From: Blumeriella jaapii
Taxonomy: Eukaryota > Ascomycota > Leotiomycetes > Helotiales > Drepanopezizaceae
Assembly: GCA_009599575.1 (NCBI GenBank)
Contig: VWND01000008.1
Location: forward strand, 1,178,001-1,242,000
DNA: 64,000 nt
Direction: 5' to 3'
Shown here: piece after piece, positions 1 to 11,135 of the stretch
How the letters are laid out: each line of letters opens with the position of its first letter
Position numbering within the stretch: the stretch's first letter is position 1
The notes under the pieces: model-generated
Told to the model about the DNA's origin: nothing
What the model saw: only the letters and a program-made list of their open reading frames with translations
The model's database searches: none
Position numbers and translations under genes: made by a program

Positions 1-2992
1 ACAGACTAAATTTCCCAGATTAGATAAGAATGACATCAGGATTCAGATAGGCGAGTCATATCACTGTCTTTTCACAAGGAATAGTAGTCAAATTTTGGGT
101 TTCTTTTCAACCTTCTTGTTAATCTGGATACAATAGAATGACTTGGGTAAAGTTCCGTTTCTAGCGCTTTCGCTTAAAAAATGGGTCGAGAAAACGCCAA
201 GGAATTCTGCCCCATGACCCTGTCCTATAGAATTCACCTTTCAATTCTGATTCCAATTACAGCCGTCAATTTTGCAGTACCTTCAAAATTAAAAGAAACT
301 TCTGTATTGTGTATATTAGTACTATGGGGGTTGATGCTCATGACTTCTGGGCATTGCAATAGATATTGTGCAACGGCTTCCAAGAAAAAGCGCGGAGCCA
401 ATATCCCATTGGTGTGCAACAATACCACAAGGAACAATCAGATCAAGAGATTAAGAGATTAATTAGCTGACTTATGACCAGGTAGCGCGCATCGGGTCCC
501 GAATACAACCTCGACAGAACTCCTTGTTGACATTTGGTTTGACAACATGCTTGACGAGCGCTACAACGATATTGACTGCAATCCCCGAAACCCCAAATCA
601 AACACACCAATATCTCAGGCCAACCCCCAGAGATATACGAAGTTCAAAAGCATGATGACCATCCTACAAATACGGTGGAACGTATCGAGTTCATGGCAAG
701 GGTTGTTCTCACTCAAAAAGGCGTGCCTGGTTGCGTAGCTACGTTCTAATCGAGAATGAATAGCGCAGCTCGGGTGCCCAAATATCTACAATCGATGAGG
801 GCTCAATACCTTCGAAGACTTGAGCGTTACCTAAGATCTCTCTTTTGCCGCTGCGCGTCCGACCAAGCTTTCTGATAGTTTCACCCCATTTGTTAGACTT
901 CTCCAGAAGCTGCGGAACAAATTTGGAGGATAGCCAGCTACAGCCCGCAGATTGCTGCTGTCTTCGCTGGCTGTCTAGAAATTAGATTTGAGGTATTAAA
1001 TTGTGGTGAAACGAATAAAGACTAAGCCTTCTGGGACCTGGTTTACTATGAGGATTTGAGAGCTCTTGCTTACACGGATCTATCCTGTCAATCACGAAGC
1101 ATCTTGGGACACTGGTGACCTTTTTCCCGGTCTTCGACACGCCCCTATTTGGTGGAGGACGTTTGCAGCTGTTCGCTCCCTTTATATCGAGAACAAGGTC
1201 TAAATTAAAGCATGAGTTGCAGACTTTGTAACGCTTGTAAAAACTTCTTCTTTCTGGTATTCCAGATATTCAATGGCCATATCTTCGCTCTACATGGGCA
1301 AACTCTTACCTTGCAGCATCCAGAGCTGTCTCTCCTTCCTTCTTTAACCCCAAACCACCAAATCCAGGAAGATTAAGACTGAAGAAGGCATCGATAATAT
1401 GATGGAGATCATCGCCCAGCTCGATACCTTTAAATAGTTGACATTAGTCAAGAAGTCTCCCGACGCGAAAGCAGCAGATATATGGCAAAGTTGCTCAAGG
1501 ATCATGCGTTATTTGAGGAGTGGCAGTTGGCTCGAGGAAGAAGTAACAGGTGCAGATTGAGTACCGTGACTAGGGCGTAGCTTGAGGCCAAAGTGAGCAG
1601 GTAGCCGACGGTTGAGGGTGAGAACTATTAATTGGCTAGACACGTTTTCACTTTCCAGATAACAAGCAGCCCGTAACGCGTTTTAGGTAGTGGGAAGGTG
1701 AGAGATTTTACAGCGCGCTGCTCTGGTTTTCCAGCCTTGTGGCTTTTAGCAAAACTCCCTGTGTTATCAAGTACACACTTTGCTGGCGCAAAGCCTGGTT
1801 AATCGGCTTCCTGGGTAGTCTTCCCCTTTTTCAAAGCTCCACCCGGCTTTTTTCATCGGGACTTAAGACAAAATCAGACTGTAACGTCGTTACTGAGATC
1901 GGTTTGGGTGGTGGGAACGTGTCATGAATAATGACTAATTAATGGCAATGCACAGGGGAATAACTGTTCATATTCTTTGGAAGGTGAAGAAATCACAGCT
2001 GGTAAATGCTAGAGCGTAGGGAGAGCAAACAAACTACAAATGAAAGCGGGGTTTCATCCTACGAATGTTGGGATCAGATCTAGCCGGCTCTTGGACCAGC
2101 AATAGCACGTGGGTTTGTTAACAAATCGGCCCTGTTAGCTGAAATAGGTTTCTTCCATGGACACCTCAGGGTCACAGAATGAAGTTTGGCTTCACGAACA
2201 CAATGGAGAACCATCCCGCCTGTAGGGGAAGGGCTCAAATAGCGGACCTTTTGTCACACATTTCTTTTACATAACTGCTTTCTCGAGGGTCTCTTGTATG
2301 TAAAAATCCCCAGCTTAGCACGTCTCCAATGCCCTGCGGGAGGCTTGAGGTTGCGCAGTTTCACTGCCCCCTCCAGATGTTAAATAATATCATCATCATC
2401 ATTATCATCATCATCATCATCAGGGTCACAGAATACTTACTTTTCATAACAGTTCTCGGAACTGAAAGAAAGATTCTTTGTTTACGTGGTGTTTGTTGAT
2501 GCAGGCAAAAACCTGTGAGACGGTGACCGCTCAGTGCTCCTGGAAGATCGGAGAAGCTGTGAGCTGAAACTCTTTGAGTAGATGAAAATGGAGATCTCAG
2601 AGCTGATTCAATACATAAGTATCTCTATGGTTCTGTATGCTGTTGATAATTTAAGGCCAGATCAAGTATCTTTGGAATACTGTAAGATGACCCCGTTCCC
2701 CCTGGCAACCAAGTAAGGTCAGTTAAAGATATTCCAACTTTCAGCACCGGGTCTTTTAAAACAACCTTGCTGTTGTCCCTTATCGCTATCTCAGTTCCTC
2801 CCTCTGAGGTCATTATCTCATGGCCTTAGAGGCAAGGAGCGACGCATCAGTGCCCGTCATGTTTCGCTTATTTACGTTTTGCGCGCTAGTCGTTTGTTTT
2901 GTTCCCGATCTCGATACATCATCTTCGAGCTCTTGCGGTGGCTCATCAACAACCACACTTTGCAAGCAACAAGTCTGTCCCAAGCTGCAGAT
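1..2992. other. Gene-poor left flank
   Basis: No open frame here has the length, composition or recognisable motifs of a gene; the short frames overlap one another on both strands. The stretch carries one copy of a dispersed ~190-bp repeat (2203-2394) directly followed by an ATC microsatellite (about 2391-2422). Nothing else is recognised. Confidence 0.6.
2203..2394 (+). repeat. Dispersed repeat, copy A (~190 bp)
   Basis: This segment aligns over its whole length, in the same orientation, with 10425-10619. Shared blocks include GCCTGTAGGGGAAGGGCTC, GCTTAGCACGTCTC and GCCCTGCGGGAGGCTTG. Many differences are C/T or G/A transitions. Similarity stops sharply at an AATATCATC end. No coding capacity and no clear terminal inverted repeats are visible, so the element class (MITE, SINE or solo-LTR fragment) is undecided. 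Confidence 0.8.
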
Positions 2993-4258
2993 ATGGATAT
3001 CAATCGCGAAGCACAAGGCAGTCTGCCGGACGAAGGTAATTCTGATCGCGCACCGATCCAAAGAGAAGGCGCCTCTTCGGCCGCAGCTACAATGCCCAGC
3101 GCTTTTCCAGAGACATTGCTCGCTGATGAACGCTCCCCATCGATACTCCCTCCGGTCCAACTACTCAAGGCGCGTTCCGAACTCGACGGTCCGAACGCGT
3201 CCAGATTGGAAAATGGTGCTGAAGGCCACCTTGCAGCCTTGCTAGCACCTGAGAAACCCCTGGGCACTCAGTTGAGTTCCGCCCCTTCCCAAGCTCAACT
3301 CGTGAAGATCTGCCGTCGCAGATACGATACCGCAGAGCTGGAAAACAACAAGCTTCGAAAGACCGGCTTCTACACGACCAGCTTACCGATCCAGAATCCG
3401 GGGCTCCATGCTTCAGCTACGGCCGATGACACCTCCGAGGCCGGCAAAGACGGGCTCAAGGGCTTGGTAGACGATGGCAGCCGCTACTGCAAGGAGAGAG
3501 GAGACATTCTCATGTTCGAGGACTTCGAAACCCTCAGAGTCTTCGTTAGCAAATACATGGGTCGCATCTCCGAGGCTCCCAAGAAGGCAGCTCCCGTCGG
3601 CTTCAAAGGACTCGATCTCAGCTCGGTGATCGTTGCATGGGAGGCTGTACCCGGTGCGTGCGACCTGACGGATCTACCAGGAGATGAGGATCTTGACCAG
3701 TTTCTCGGAATTTCATATCCGAGCGTTAATCCGCTCTTCGAACACATCCCGCGCAACATCGGCCGTCTGTTGGAGGTTGCTGAGCAGCTGGGTCAAGTGA
3801 AGAGAGTCACGCTCGTTTACAAGAGCGTAGAGGAGATTGGGAAGAGCATGTGGGGCGAGGAATACGCCGGGGATGCCATTCAGAACTTCTTTCTTCCTAT
3901 CTTCTGGGGAAACTGGATCCAGATCCTAAACGATTTGCTCCAGGGTTCAGAACGTCCCGTGTATACCTGGATGAGAATGCAGCACAGGTCCTGGATTCAA
4001 AAGCCGCGATTCTATGAGACCACGGAAGTAGAGCTGTTGTCTCTCGGGGCCAACGTCTTGGAGGCCGAGGCAACCGATTCAGATGGAGATACTGACGACG
4101 ATGGAGAGGGTGAGTTCATGACCCATGTTCGAGGTGGGATGTATCGATCAAATTCTGCTTCTCATTTTGCTTCGGGACAACAAGTTAGCGATTGGGACAC
4201 AGCCGCGGATACCAGAACCTGGGGACAAGCTCAAATCGAAGCACGCCTTGAGGACTGA
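2993..4258 (+). CDS. Uncharacterised protein, 421 aa
   Basis: A single uninterrupted frame. I start it at the ATG at 2993 (MDINREAQG) rather than the frame's earlier possible start at 2879, because the upstream residues look like read-through of non-coding sequence. I do not recognise a family. The first ~130 residues are polar and Ser/Ala/Pro-rich and probably disordered. From about residue 170 to 350 the protein is more globular, with alternating hydrophobic and charged residues and several Trp residues (VAWEAVPG, FFLPIFWGNWIQ, YTWMRMQHRSW). An acidic stretch near residue 365 (DSDGDTDDDGEGE) precedes a polar tail. There is no signal peptide or membrane segment. It lies alone, upstream of the P450. 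It could be a lineage-specific protein or a degenerate member of a larger family. An intron near the 3' end cannot be excluded. Confidence 0.55.
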   Translation: MDINREAQGSLPDEGNSDRAPIQREGASSAAATMPSAFPETLLADERSPSILPPVQLLKARSELDGPNASRLENGAEGHLAALLAPEKPLGTQLSSAPSQAQLVKICRRRYDTAELENNKLRKTGFYTTSLPIQNPGLHASATADDTSEAGKDGLKGLVDDGSRYCKERGDILMFEDFETLRVFVSKYMGRISEAPKKAAPVGFKGLDLSSVIVAWEAVPGACDLTDLPGDEDLDQFLGISYPSVNPLFEHIPRNIGRLLEVAEQLGQVKRVTLVYKSVEEIGKSMWGEEYAGDAIQNFFLPIFWGNWIQILNDLLQGSERPVYTWMRMQHRSWIQKPRFYETTEVELLSLGANVLEAEATDSDGDTDDDGEGEFMTHVRGGMYRSNSASHFASGQQVSDWDTAADTRTWGQAQIEARLED

Positions 4259-5128
4259 AACACTGATGGTTGCAAGGGAGTGCGATAACTTTCTCTTCAA
4301 CATAACTCCCCTGCGTTGATTTGGTGGCACATATCAGGCTACTTTAGACCGCCCCTTTTCTCGTGCCTTGAGGGATTTGGGTTGAATAGGTTCTCGCCCA
4401 GCCTCGTACAGCTTGGGATGGCTTAGGTATTCGCGTAGAATGAATTCCCGTTCAACAACAAATCTGATTCAAACAAATTGTTTGCCGTGAAATGATCCGC
4501 ATCTGAAGTGCCCATTCTAGAAGAATTGAGATCGGCCTTGAACACGACACTTGGATCCCAGCAGTACACCCTGTCATATCGGAAGGGAACTGTGACTGAC
4601 TATATGAGCATCGACGAGCCTCTCCGCTTCAACAAGAACAGCTCGGTTGGAAGAGAGAAACCTCACATCTCAGTCATCATATCCTTCACATGCCTGGAAA
4701 CTTATTTTCGTGTCGCCCGCGACGCTTCACCTCCCAGTCTCGTTTTTCGGATAATCATGGAAGAAGAAGTAGAGAGGAGACATTTCTTGGGAAATGTTGA
4801 GCAACAGCCCTATTGGTAGAGGTGTGATACCCTTCGTCTTTCTTGAACAAACCAGCCTAGGTACGAAGACCGGAGAAGGGTCTTGAAGTTTCAATCTCAT
4901 CGACAGCAGATTTCTATGTGGCCTGTTTGGTCATCGTACAAACAAGTGTTTTGCGAAGCAAATTTTTGGATTTATGAGAGTGTTTACGTACAGCAATTTG
5001 TGAGAGGTACTGTAAATGTAGGCACAAATGCTCAACAGATAGAGTCACATTTCGAGTGGGGAAAGGGTCAATAGTATGGACCTGTTAGGGTTTAGGGCGT
5101 TGTAAACGCGAAGCGCCTTAAGTGGTAG

Positions 5129-5166
5129 AATGGCTGATCGAGCCCGGACTCGATCATTAAGCCATT
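5129..5166. repeat. Inverted repeat / hairpin
   Basis: AATGGCT-GATCGAG pairs with CTCGATC-(att)-AGCCATT around a CCCGGA loop. This gives two 7-bp stems separated by a small one-sided bulge. No run of T follows, and no gene ends nearby. Its role is unknown. Confidence 0.6.
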
Positions 5167-7666
5167 TTAACCCGTTTAGCTTCGTGGTAAAGCTATTTTC
5201 CTACTAGCCCTGACAGCACCCTTGAGAAGAAGAGCGTCTTGAATGTTTTGTACGGATGTAGGCCTGCTCTTACAGCTGAGAGGTAGGGAGATGCAGTGGC
5301 CTCAGTCCGCAGCAAAAACACCCCATTGTATCATAAACACATTTTTCATTAGTGCGTGAAGTTATAAAATGCTCTGGAAGAAGTTTACGCAAGTACAAGA
5401 TTGATAAAAACTCTCAAATCTAAACTTGAGATAATCATGATATTGAGTTACGCTTAAAAATGACTGAAAGCTTTACGCGGTATATCATAAATAGGATTTG
5501 AAAAAGGGTCAAGCATGAGTCGCAACCCACAGTCTGAAACACGTCTGGACAAGCTGGGATGAAGAGATAGATAGATCTGCGAGCCTTATCATCGGCAGGG
5601 GTACGTACATACAGATGAGCTTTCATGGATGGATCCTTGGTGAACAAGGCACGTCCCGGCGGGGAATCGAGTATCAAGGTTTCTTGGAACTCGAAAGAAG
5701 AGGAAACGATTTTCCGCTCTTTTCAATTGATGCGAGATTGCCTATCGAAGCTCGTTCAGAAAGTCTTCTTTTTTGCTGTCAGAGAAAGGCACTTGTCAAC
5801 TCTTCACTTTGTCAACTGTCGGTAGGTGAATCCAGCGCGCCCTGTCGCTGCTTTCTGGACCTGATCCGGGATCCGAGGTATCGTCGGTTCAGTCTGGGAG
5901 ATACGTTTCAGGTTTATAGATAGGTGGAGGTGAGTGGAAACGATAATCCACATGACTCGGATCGGAGATATCTCCGTTTTAGCTTTTACGAATGCCTGAC
6001 CGCTGGGATGAAGCTAGAAGGCAAATGTCACTCTAGCCACCCATTAACCGATTAGGTTGAATCCGTGTTTCCCTGGCATGAGACCCTTACGCACCGCCAG
6101 CTGTTATCGATCGGATGATTCGCGAATTTCGAGATACAAAACGACAACTAAAAGGATTGGGGTCATATATGTAAACGGCAGCGAATAATGGCATGCCGGT
6201 CTTTACGACATATTTGCAAAAGAAAATCTGCGGTCTGTTTTGTTCAGAAAAGGTTTGTAAAAAAAGGTATAAAGGTAGGCCCAAACACCAGAGATACAGC
6301 CACCCATCGGTGTGGCAGAAAGGGCTTGGAGATGTTCTAAGAAGTACCAACACACATACCACAACAGAGCAGAGCTATAAGCTGGAGAAGAATCTTGAGC
6401 TGTACTACCCATATGAGAGGGTACTATATGAGAGGGGTAGGTCTACTCCCGTGGGGGGTAGTCAGATGCAGAGTCCACGAGCGGAATGTTCAAAGGATAA
6501 CACTTATTCCTGAAAGCACACCCCCGACACCGTCGTTTTGCGATCACACCAAAAACCTGCGATACCGTGGATTCAACGAAACCGGAACACATCTATAAGC
6601 AGGCAATATTCGTCGTGGTGTTTGCTTTTTTAATACGTATAAATTTCGTACATCGTATCTTTACTTACCACGTCTCAGTACTCTTTTACAGGTCCTAGGG
6701 CTGCAGCGTTGCAATTTCGCTATTTGAAAAACGTTGATTAACAACAACATTATTGTAATTATGATACGAAAACTATGTTACAAAGTATGACAAGGGTCTG
6801 GACCGAGGTCGTCCAGAGGTCTGACGTCTGGGGTCAGCTACAGTACACAGTAGTATATCGTATGATAGGTACCCATCCTAGATAGAGAGATCTAATACGC
6901 GAGTCATGGATTGTAAGCTTCTTGTGTAGAATACGAGGTTCGGCGATTGAGTATTGCACCCGATCAAAAGCAAAGAGCATGTGAAGACCAAACTTTGCCT
7001 AATAAAATAGCATTTCACGCATTTGAAAAAGAAAGCTTTTTTTACGGCGTACATACAGTATAAGCTCACCAAAAGGTTGCGTCGTTACCCGATCGAGCCA
7101 AGTTCGGCTTATCCCTCTTTGACTGGGTACAATATTTAACCGCTGTTCCTCCCTCCGTACCTACTCTATGCAGGAACCTTACAATACATGACAGTCAACA
7201 ACCCTACGCTCGGGCGTCTCTACTTTCGCCGAACGATTCAATTCAACAGACGCCGTGGAAGAGCTCGCAAAGCATCCTGTTTTTGGAACGATAGAATCCA
7301 TCCACGTTTCAAAATGTCGAAGTGCTTTCCATTCCCAAGACCCTAATGCTTACACTCGATTGTCGAAGGGCGGAGCCACCGCACAAGGTCAGCCCCGAAT
7401 ACAACCTCATCAAACAGAAATGATGCTCGTATCTGGACGTGCGATAAAAAGCAAATCCGGAGAATTTCTCGTCCAGTGATTGCTCGAGTCCAATCCATAC
7501 TTCAAACCAATTGGACAAAGAGTCGATAAGCCGAGCGGGTGTCGACGAGTCAACTTCATAGTGTTGACTCGCAAAGTTCGTCATTGAGGAACGCAAGCAT
7601 GTTCGTAGGAGGGGTGCCAATATCCTCACCATGGTCTTCACAATCTCTCTTCGCGTTTTCGATATC

Positions 7667-7674
7667 TATATAAG
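7667..7674 (+). promoter_or_regulatory. TATA box of the P450 gene
   Basis: TATATAAG lies 40 bp upstream of the P450 start codon, in a CT-rich context. It suggests a short 5' leader and supports the ATG at 7714. Confidence 0.5.
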
Positions 7675-7713
7675 AGACCTCTTGTGCAGCAAGACGTTGG
7701 TCCAACATCGACC

Positions 7714-9396
7714 ATGATTTTCTCTCTTTACTGGGCAGCCGTCCTCTCAGCAGGATGGATCCTCATCGAGCTCAGCCGGATGATCTACTTCGCCCGCTTC
7801 CACACGTTGAAAGCGGTCCCAGGGCCGTGGTTCCCTTCCTCCAGCTCGCTCTGGATACGCTGGCAACGATGGCACGGCAAGCTCTCGCTCACAGCCAATG
7901 ACTTGCTCACGCGATATGGGCCGATCGTCCGCATCAGTCCGAACATGGTCCTGCTGAACGATACGGAGTCCTTGTCCCAGGTCTTTACGAGAAGAGATCT
8001 CGACACCGCTCCCACGGCCATCCGCGCGCTGAGAGTAGGCGGCCATGATTGGACGGTGACCATTCCTGAGCATGATAAGGCTCGCGAGCGTCGCAATCCC
8101 ATCATGACTGCGACGGCGACCAAGAATCTCCGATATGTAAGTTGCGGTCTGCAAAGAGCTGCTCATCTGGCCAACCGAAAGCCGGCATACGCTTGCCCTT
8201 GTCGTTGTCACTTTGCTTGAGGAACGCAACTGACGCTTCGTATAGTGGCAGCCGCTCTTCGAGAGCAACATCGCCCAGATGCTCAAAGACTTGGGCGCCT
8301 CTGCCGGCCAGAAATCCGAAGACATCGTTCATCACCTCCGCATCAACACTCTCCTCAATTCGCAGGTAAGTCCAGAAGTCAGATGCTCCATTGGACGGTC
8401 TGAAGCTACAACAACAGCCATAGCCCCATGTCAACACTCATCCTGACTAACTCGCCTGGACAGGTCGTTATGGGCGGCTCACAGGTGAGGCTCGAAGCGT
8501 CCACCTTCCCAAAATTGGTGGGCGAGTACAACTTTCTCGTCGTTTGGCGTCTCTGTTTGCCGGAATGGCTCTTCAGCTGGCTGCAATTCGGACCCTTCGA
8601 GAAAGCACGCTTCCGCATCCGTTCCAGCGATGTGATCTTCAACCTCGGCGAGGACCTCTGCGCGCAAGCCGCGAAGGCCGACCCATCCGACCGCGACGAC
8701 GCCCCGACCATCTACGATCTCTTCACCCGCAGAAACGAGAAGTCCGGGGGCTTGAACTGGACGCACGGCGAGATCAGCGCCGAGATGGCTGGCCAGGTCC
8801 TCGCCGCGACCGAAACGACTTCCTCCGCACTCGCCTTCATCATCTACGAGCTGGCCAAGAACCAAGCTCTGCTCGAGGAGCTCCACAGCGAGATCCAGGG
8901 CATGGACGGCTACACCAACATCGAGACGCTGAAGCTGCTCGATGCGTGCATCAAGGAAGGGCTCCGCTTCCGCCCGCCAGTCGCCTTCACCGGCAGCCGC
9001 ATGGCGCCCAAAGGCGGCTTGAACGTCCTGGGCTACTACATCCCCGAGGGGACGGTCATCGCGACGCAGTCGCTATCTCTCAGTCGTCAGCGGCCTGATC
9101 TGTTCCCGGACTTCGATACCTATGCGCCCAAGCTCTGGCTGGACGAGTCGCGCCTCGATGAGCGGCGCAAGATGTCGGCCCCCTTTGGCGTCGGCTCCCG
9201 CCGCTGCCCGGGGGGGAACATGGCCATGTTACAGATGCGGCTCCTCATCGCCGCCATTGTCAGGGAGTTCGATGTTCGGATCGCTCCGGAGACGACGCCA
9301 GAGGCGATGGCGCCCTTCGAGGCGAACGGCTTTCGGTCGCGGCACGACGAGTGTTACCTGATCTTCAAGCCGAGAGCCCTCGTCGACACGGCGTGA
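7714..9396 (+). CDS. Cytochrome P450 monooxygenase (microsomal type)
   Basis: Three exons are inferred: 7714-8136, 8246-8365 and 8464-9396. The introns (109 and 98 bp) have GTAAGT donors and AG acceptors, and the phases agree, giving 491 aa. The N-terminus has a hydrophobic anchor (about residues 3-20) followed by the proline hinge VPGPW, as in ER-bound fungal P450s. Signature motifs are in order: the I-helix oxygen-binding segment AATETTSS, the K-helix EGLR, the WLDESR region, and the haem loop FGVGSRRCPGG with Cys about residue 429 as the thiolate ligand. The family transfers electrons from NADPH-P450 reductase to hydroxylate lipophilic substrates. The overall look is that of pisatin-demethylase-like fungal P450s, but the substrate cannot be read from sequence. 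No synthase, transporter or regulator gene is adjacent, so it is not obviously part of a biosynthetic cluster. It sits within the segment bounded by the 2.2-kb and 10.4-kb repeat copies. Confidence 0.92.
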
Positions 9397-11135
9397 GCTG
9401 AGTTGCTCCTAGGGAGGCGACACTTCGTGGGTGATGCCAGGGGAAAGAAGTTTTCCAAAGCGGCTGGGTGGGAAGAGCTCAGGGGGTCATCTCGGCATCA
9501 CGTGATATCGCTCCTGCTTCCCCCATCACCCATGTTCTCGCATTGTGCATCTTAGGTCTTAGGTAGACAGCTTGTTGAATTCATACAACGACCAAGACTA
9601 CGACTGACTGCATCATCCTTTGCGATCGCCACAAACTGTGCCCGAGATGAGAGACGCAGCCAATGTTGTTTGTAGAACTCCGATCATCACTTACGTCTTC
9701 CGCCGCACCGTCGACCTGGAGTCTCACCTTGGGATGCTCGCTTGCATCGTTAGTAAACATAACGACCTACGACGTCAGCTGGATCGGTCTCAGACCAACC
9801 CCCAAAACCCATCTATCGAAAGTAAGTAACGTACTTGGCAACCAGATAGTTATGCTTTTTTTTAAAAAAAACAACGCGGCATCCGAAAATAAACGCAATT
9901 CGTACGATTCGGCTTCGAATCGGCGCTTACCTGAGACTCGCGGTGCTAGTCCGCCGACACATGTCACTTACTGTTTCATGACAGGAAGAAAACAAGGTTG
10001 ACCAAAGTCGACGCTTCAGACTGCTGGTCTTTGAGAACGGGGGCGTAGGGCATTGTATAAATATATCCTCCAAAGGGAGACAACCTTTCACCTACAGACT
10101 ATCCGAGGGGGGGGTGGGGGGGGGGTGATATGCACCCAAGAAAAGACCTCCGGAATTGGCACGAAGAGCGAGTCTGATGGGCCATATAAAAAGGTCTCGG
10201 GGGCCCGTATAAGATACATCTCAAAGCAAGTATCTCAACACATATCCCCGGGAGGAATATAATACCGTACCGCACCGTACCGTACAGCACGAGTCAGACC
10301 AACAACAGCAAACATGCTCTTTCTCCCCCTCATCCTCATCTACCTATTACGACCCTCGGAACGCCCAGCTCCAACAGCTGTGACCGTCTGATTTGCCGAG
10401 AGTCACTCCACACACTCCATCTCCATGGAAAACCATCCCATGCCGCCTGTAGGGGAAGGGCTCGAATAGCGGACACTTGTTACGCGTTTCTTTTAGATAG
10501 CTGTTTTCTCGACGGTCTCATGTGTGTGAAAACCCCCGGCTTAGCACGTCTCTGATGCCCTGCGGGAGGCTTGGGTAGTGCGGTTTCATGGCCCCCTCTA
10601 GACGGTAAACAATATCATCACGACCTCTTCTACACCACGACCTACTAAGAAGTAGCCATTTCGATCGCAATCCACCGTGGGTAAGCTGCTATTGTAGATC
10701 CCCCCCCCCAGGAACAAGCGAACGACTGTGCCGCCGTGATATAAACTCCTGGTTGGTTCACCCACGTGTACCCAGAGCTCGTGTGTTCGCTTGTTGACTG
10801 AAGCTCGAAGCCAAAGCTCGGATCCAAGGTCAACATCATGAGCACTAATGTACTGATCCGGACCTCACCCCTTATCAAAAGTCTTGCCGTTTTAGCATTC
10901 TCAATTGGCGTAAGCATAAAGTATCGGCATCCAACACGTATATGGATGTCACTCCCGAGCTTCGGAATAATCACTCTCTCTGCCTACTCAAAAAATTCTG
11001 CATGGTCCTCAATACGGTCGATCAATCGACGACGCAAGGTTGGGACAGGCTTTTGAATTACTACCGATCACACTTCACCCCTCTCTACGCCATGAGTAAA
11101 TCATACAACCCTAAACGCACCCCATCTCCAAGAAA
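9397..11135. other. Intergenic stretch with second repeat copy
   Basis: No gene is supported. It contains an interrupted poly-G tract near 10107-10126, then copy B of the dispersed repeat (10425-10619). It ends in the 3' flank of TRP5. Confidence 0.55.
10425..10619 (+). repeat. Dispersed repeat, copy B (~190 bp)
   Basis: Direct-orientation partner of 2203-2394 (see that entry). The two copies bound about 8 kb holding the 421-aa hypothetical gene and the P450. Relative to copy A it has a 5-bp insertion (ATGCC type) near its left end and many transitions. Confidence 0.8.

Larger units (their letters stand above)
4259..7713. other. Gene-poor stretch between hypothetical gene and P450
   Basis: No convincing gene. 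An open frame at about 4496-4819 looks protein-like but has no start codon in context and no recognisable domain. A stable hairpin sits at 5129-5166. The 120 bp before the P450 hold its probable core promoter. Confidence 0.5.

Noticed and set aside
4496..4819. Open frame that reads protein-like (contains DYMSIDEPLRFNKN)
   Set aside because: No start codon in context, no acceptor or donor that joins it to another piece, and no recognised domain; at most a gene relic.
7714..9396. A secondary-metabolite cluster around the P450
   Set aside because: No PKS, NRPS, terpene synthase, transporter or transcription factor lies within several kb; a lone P450 does not define a cluster.
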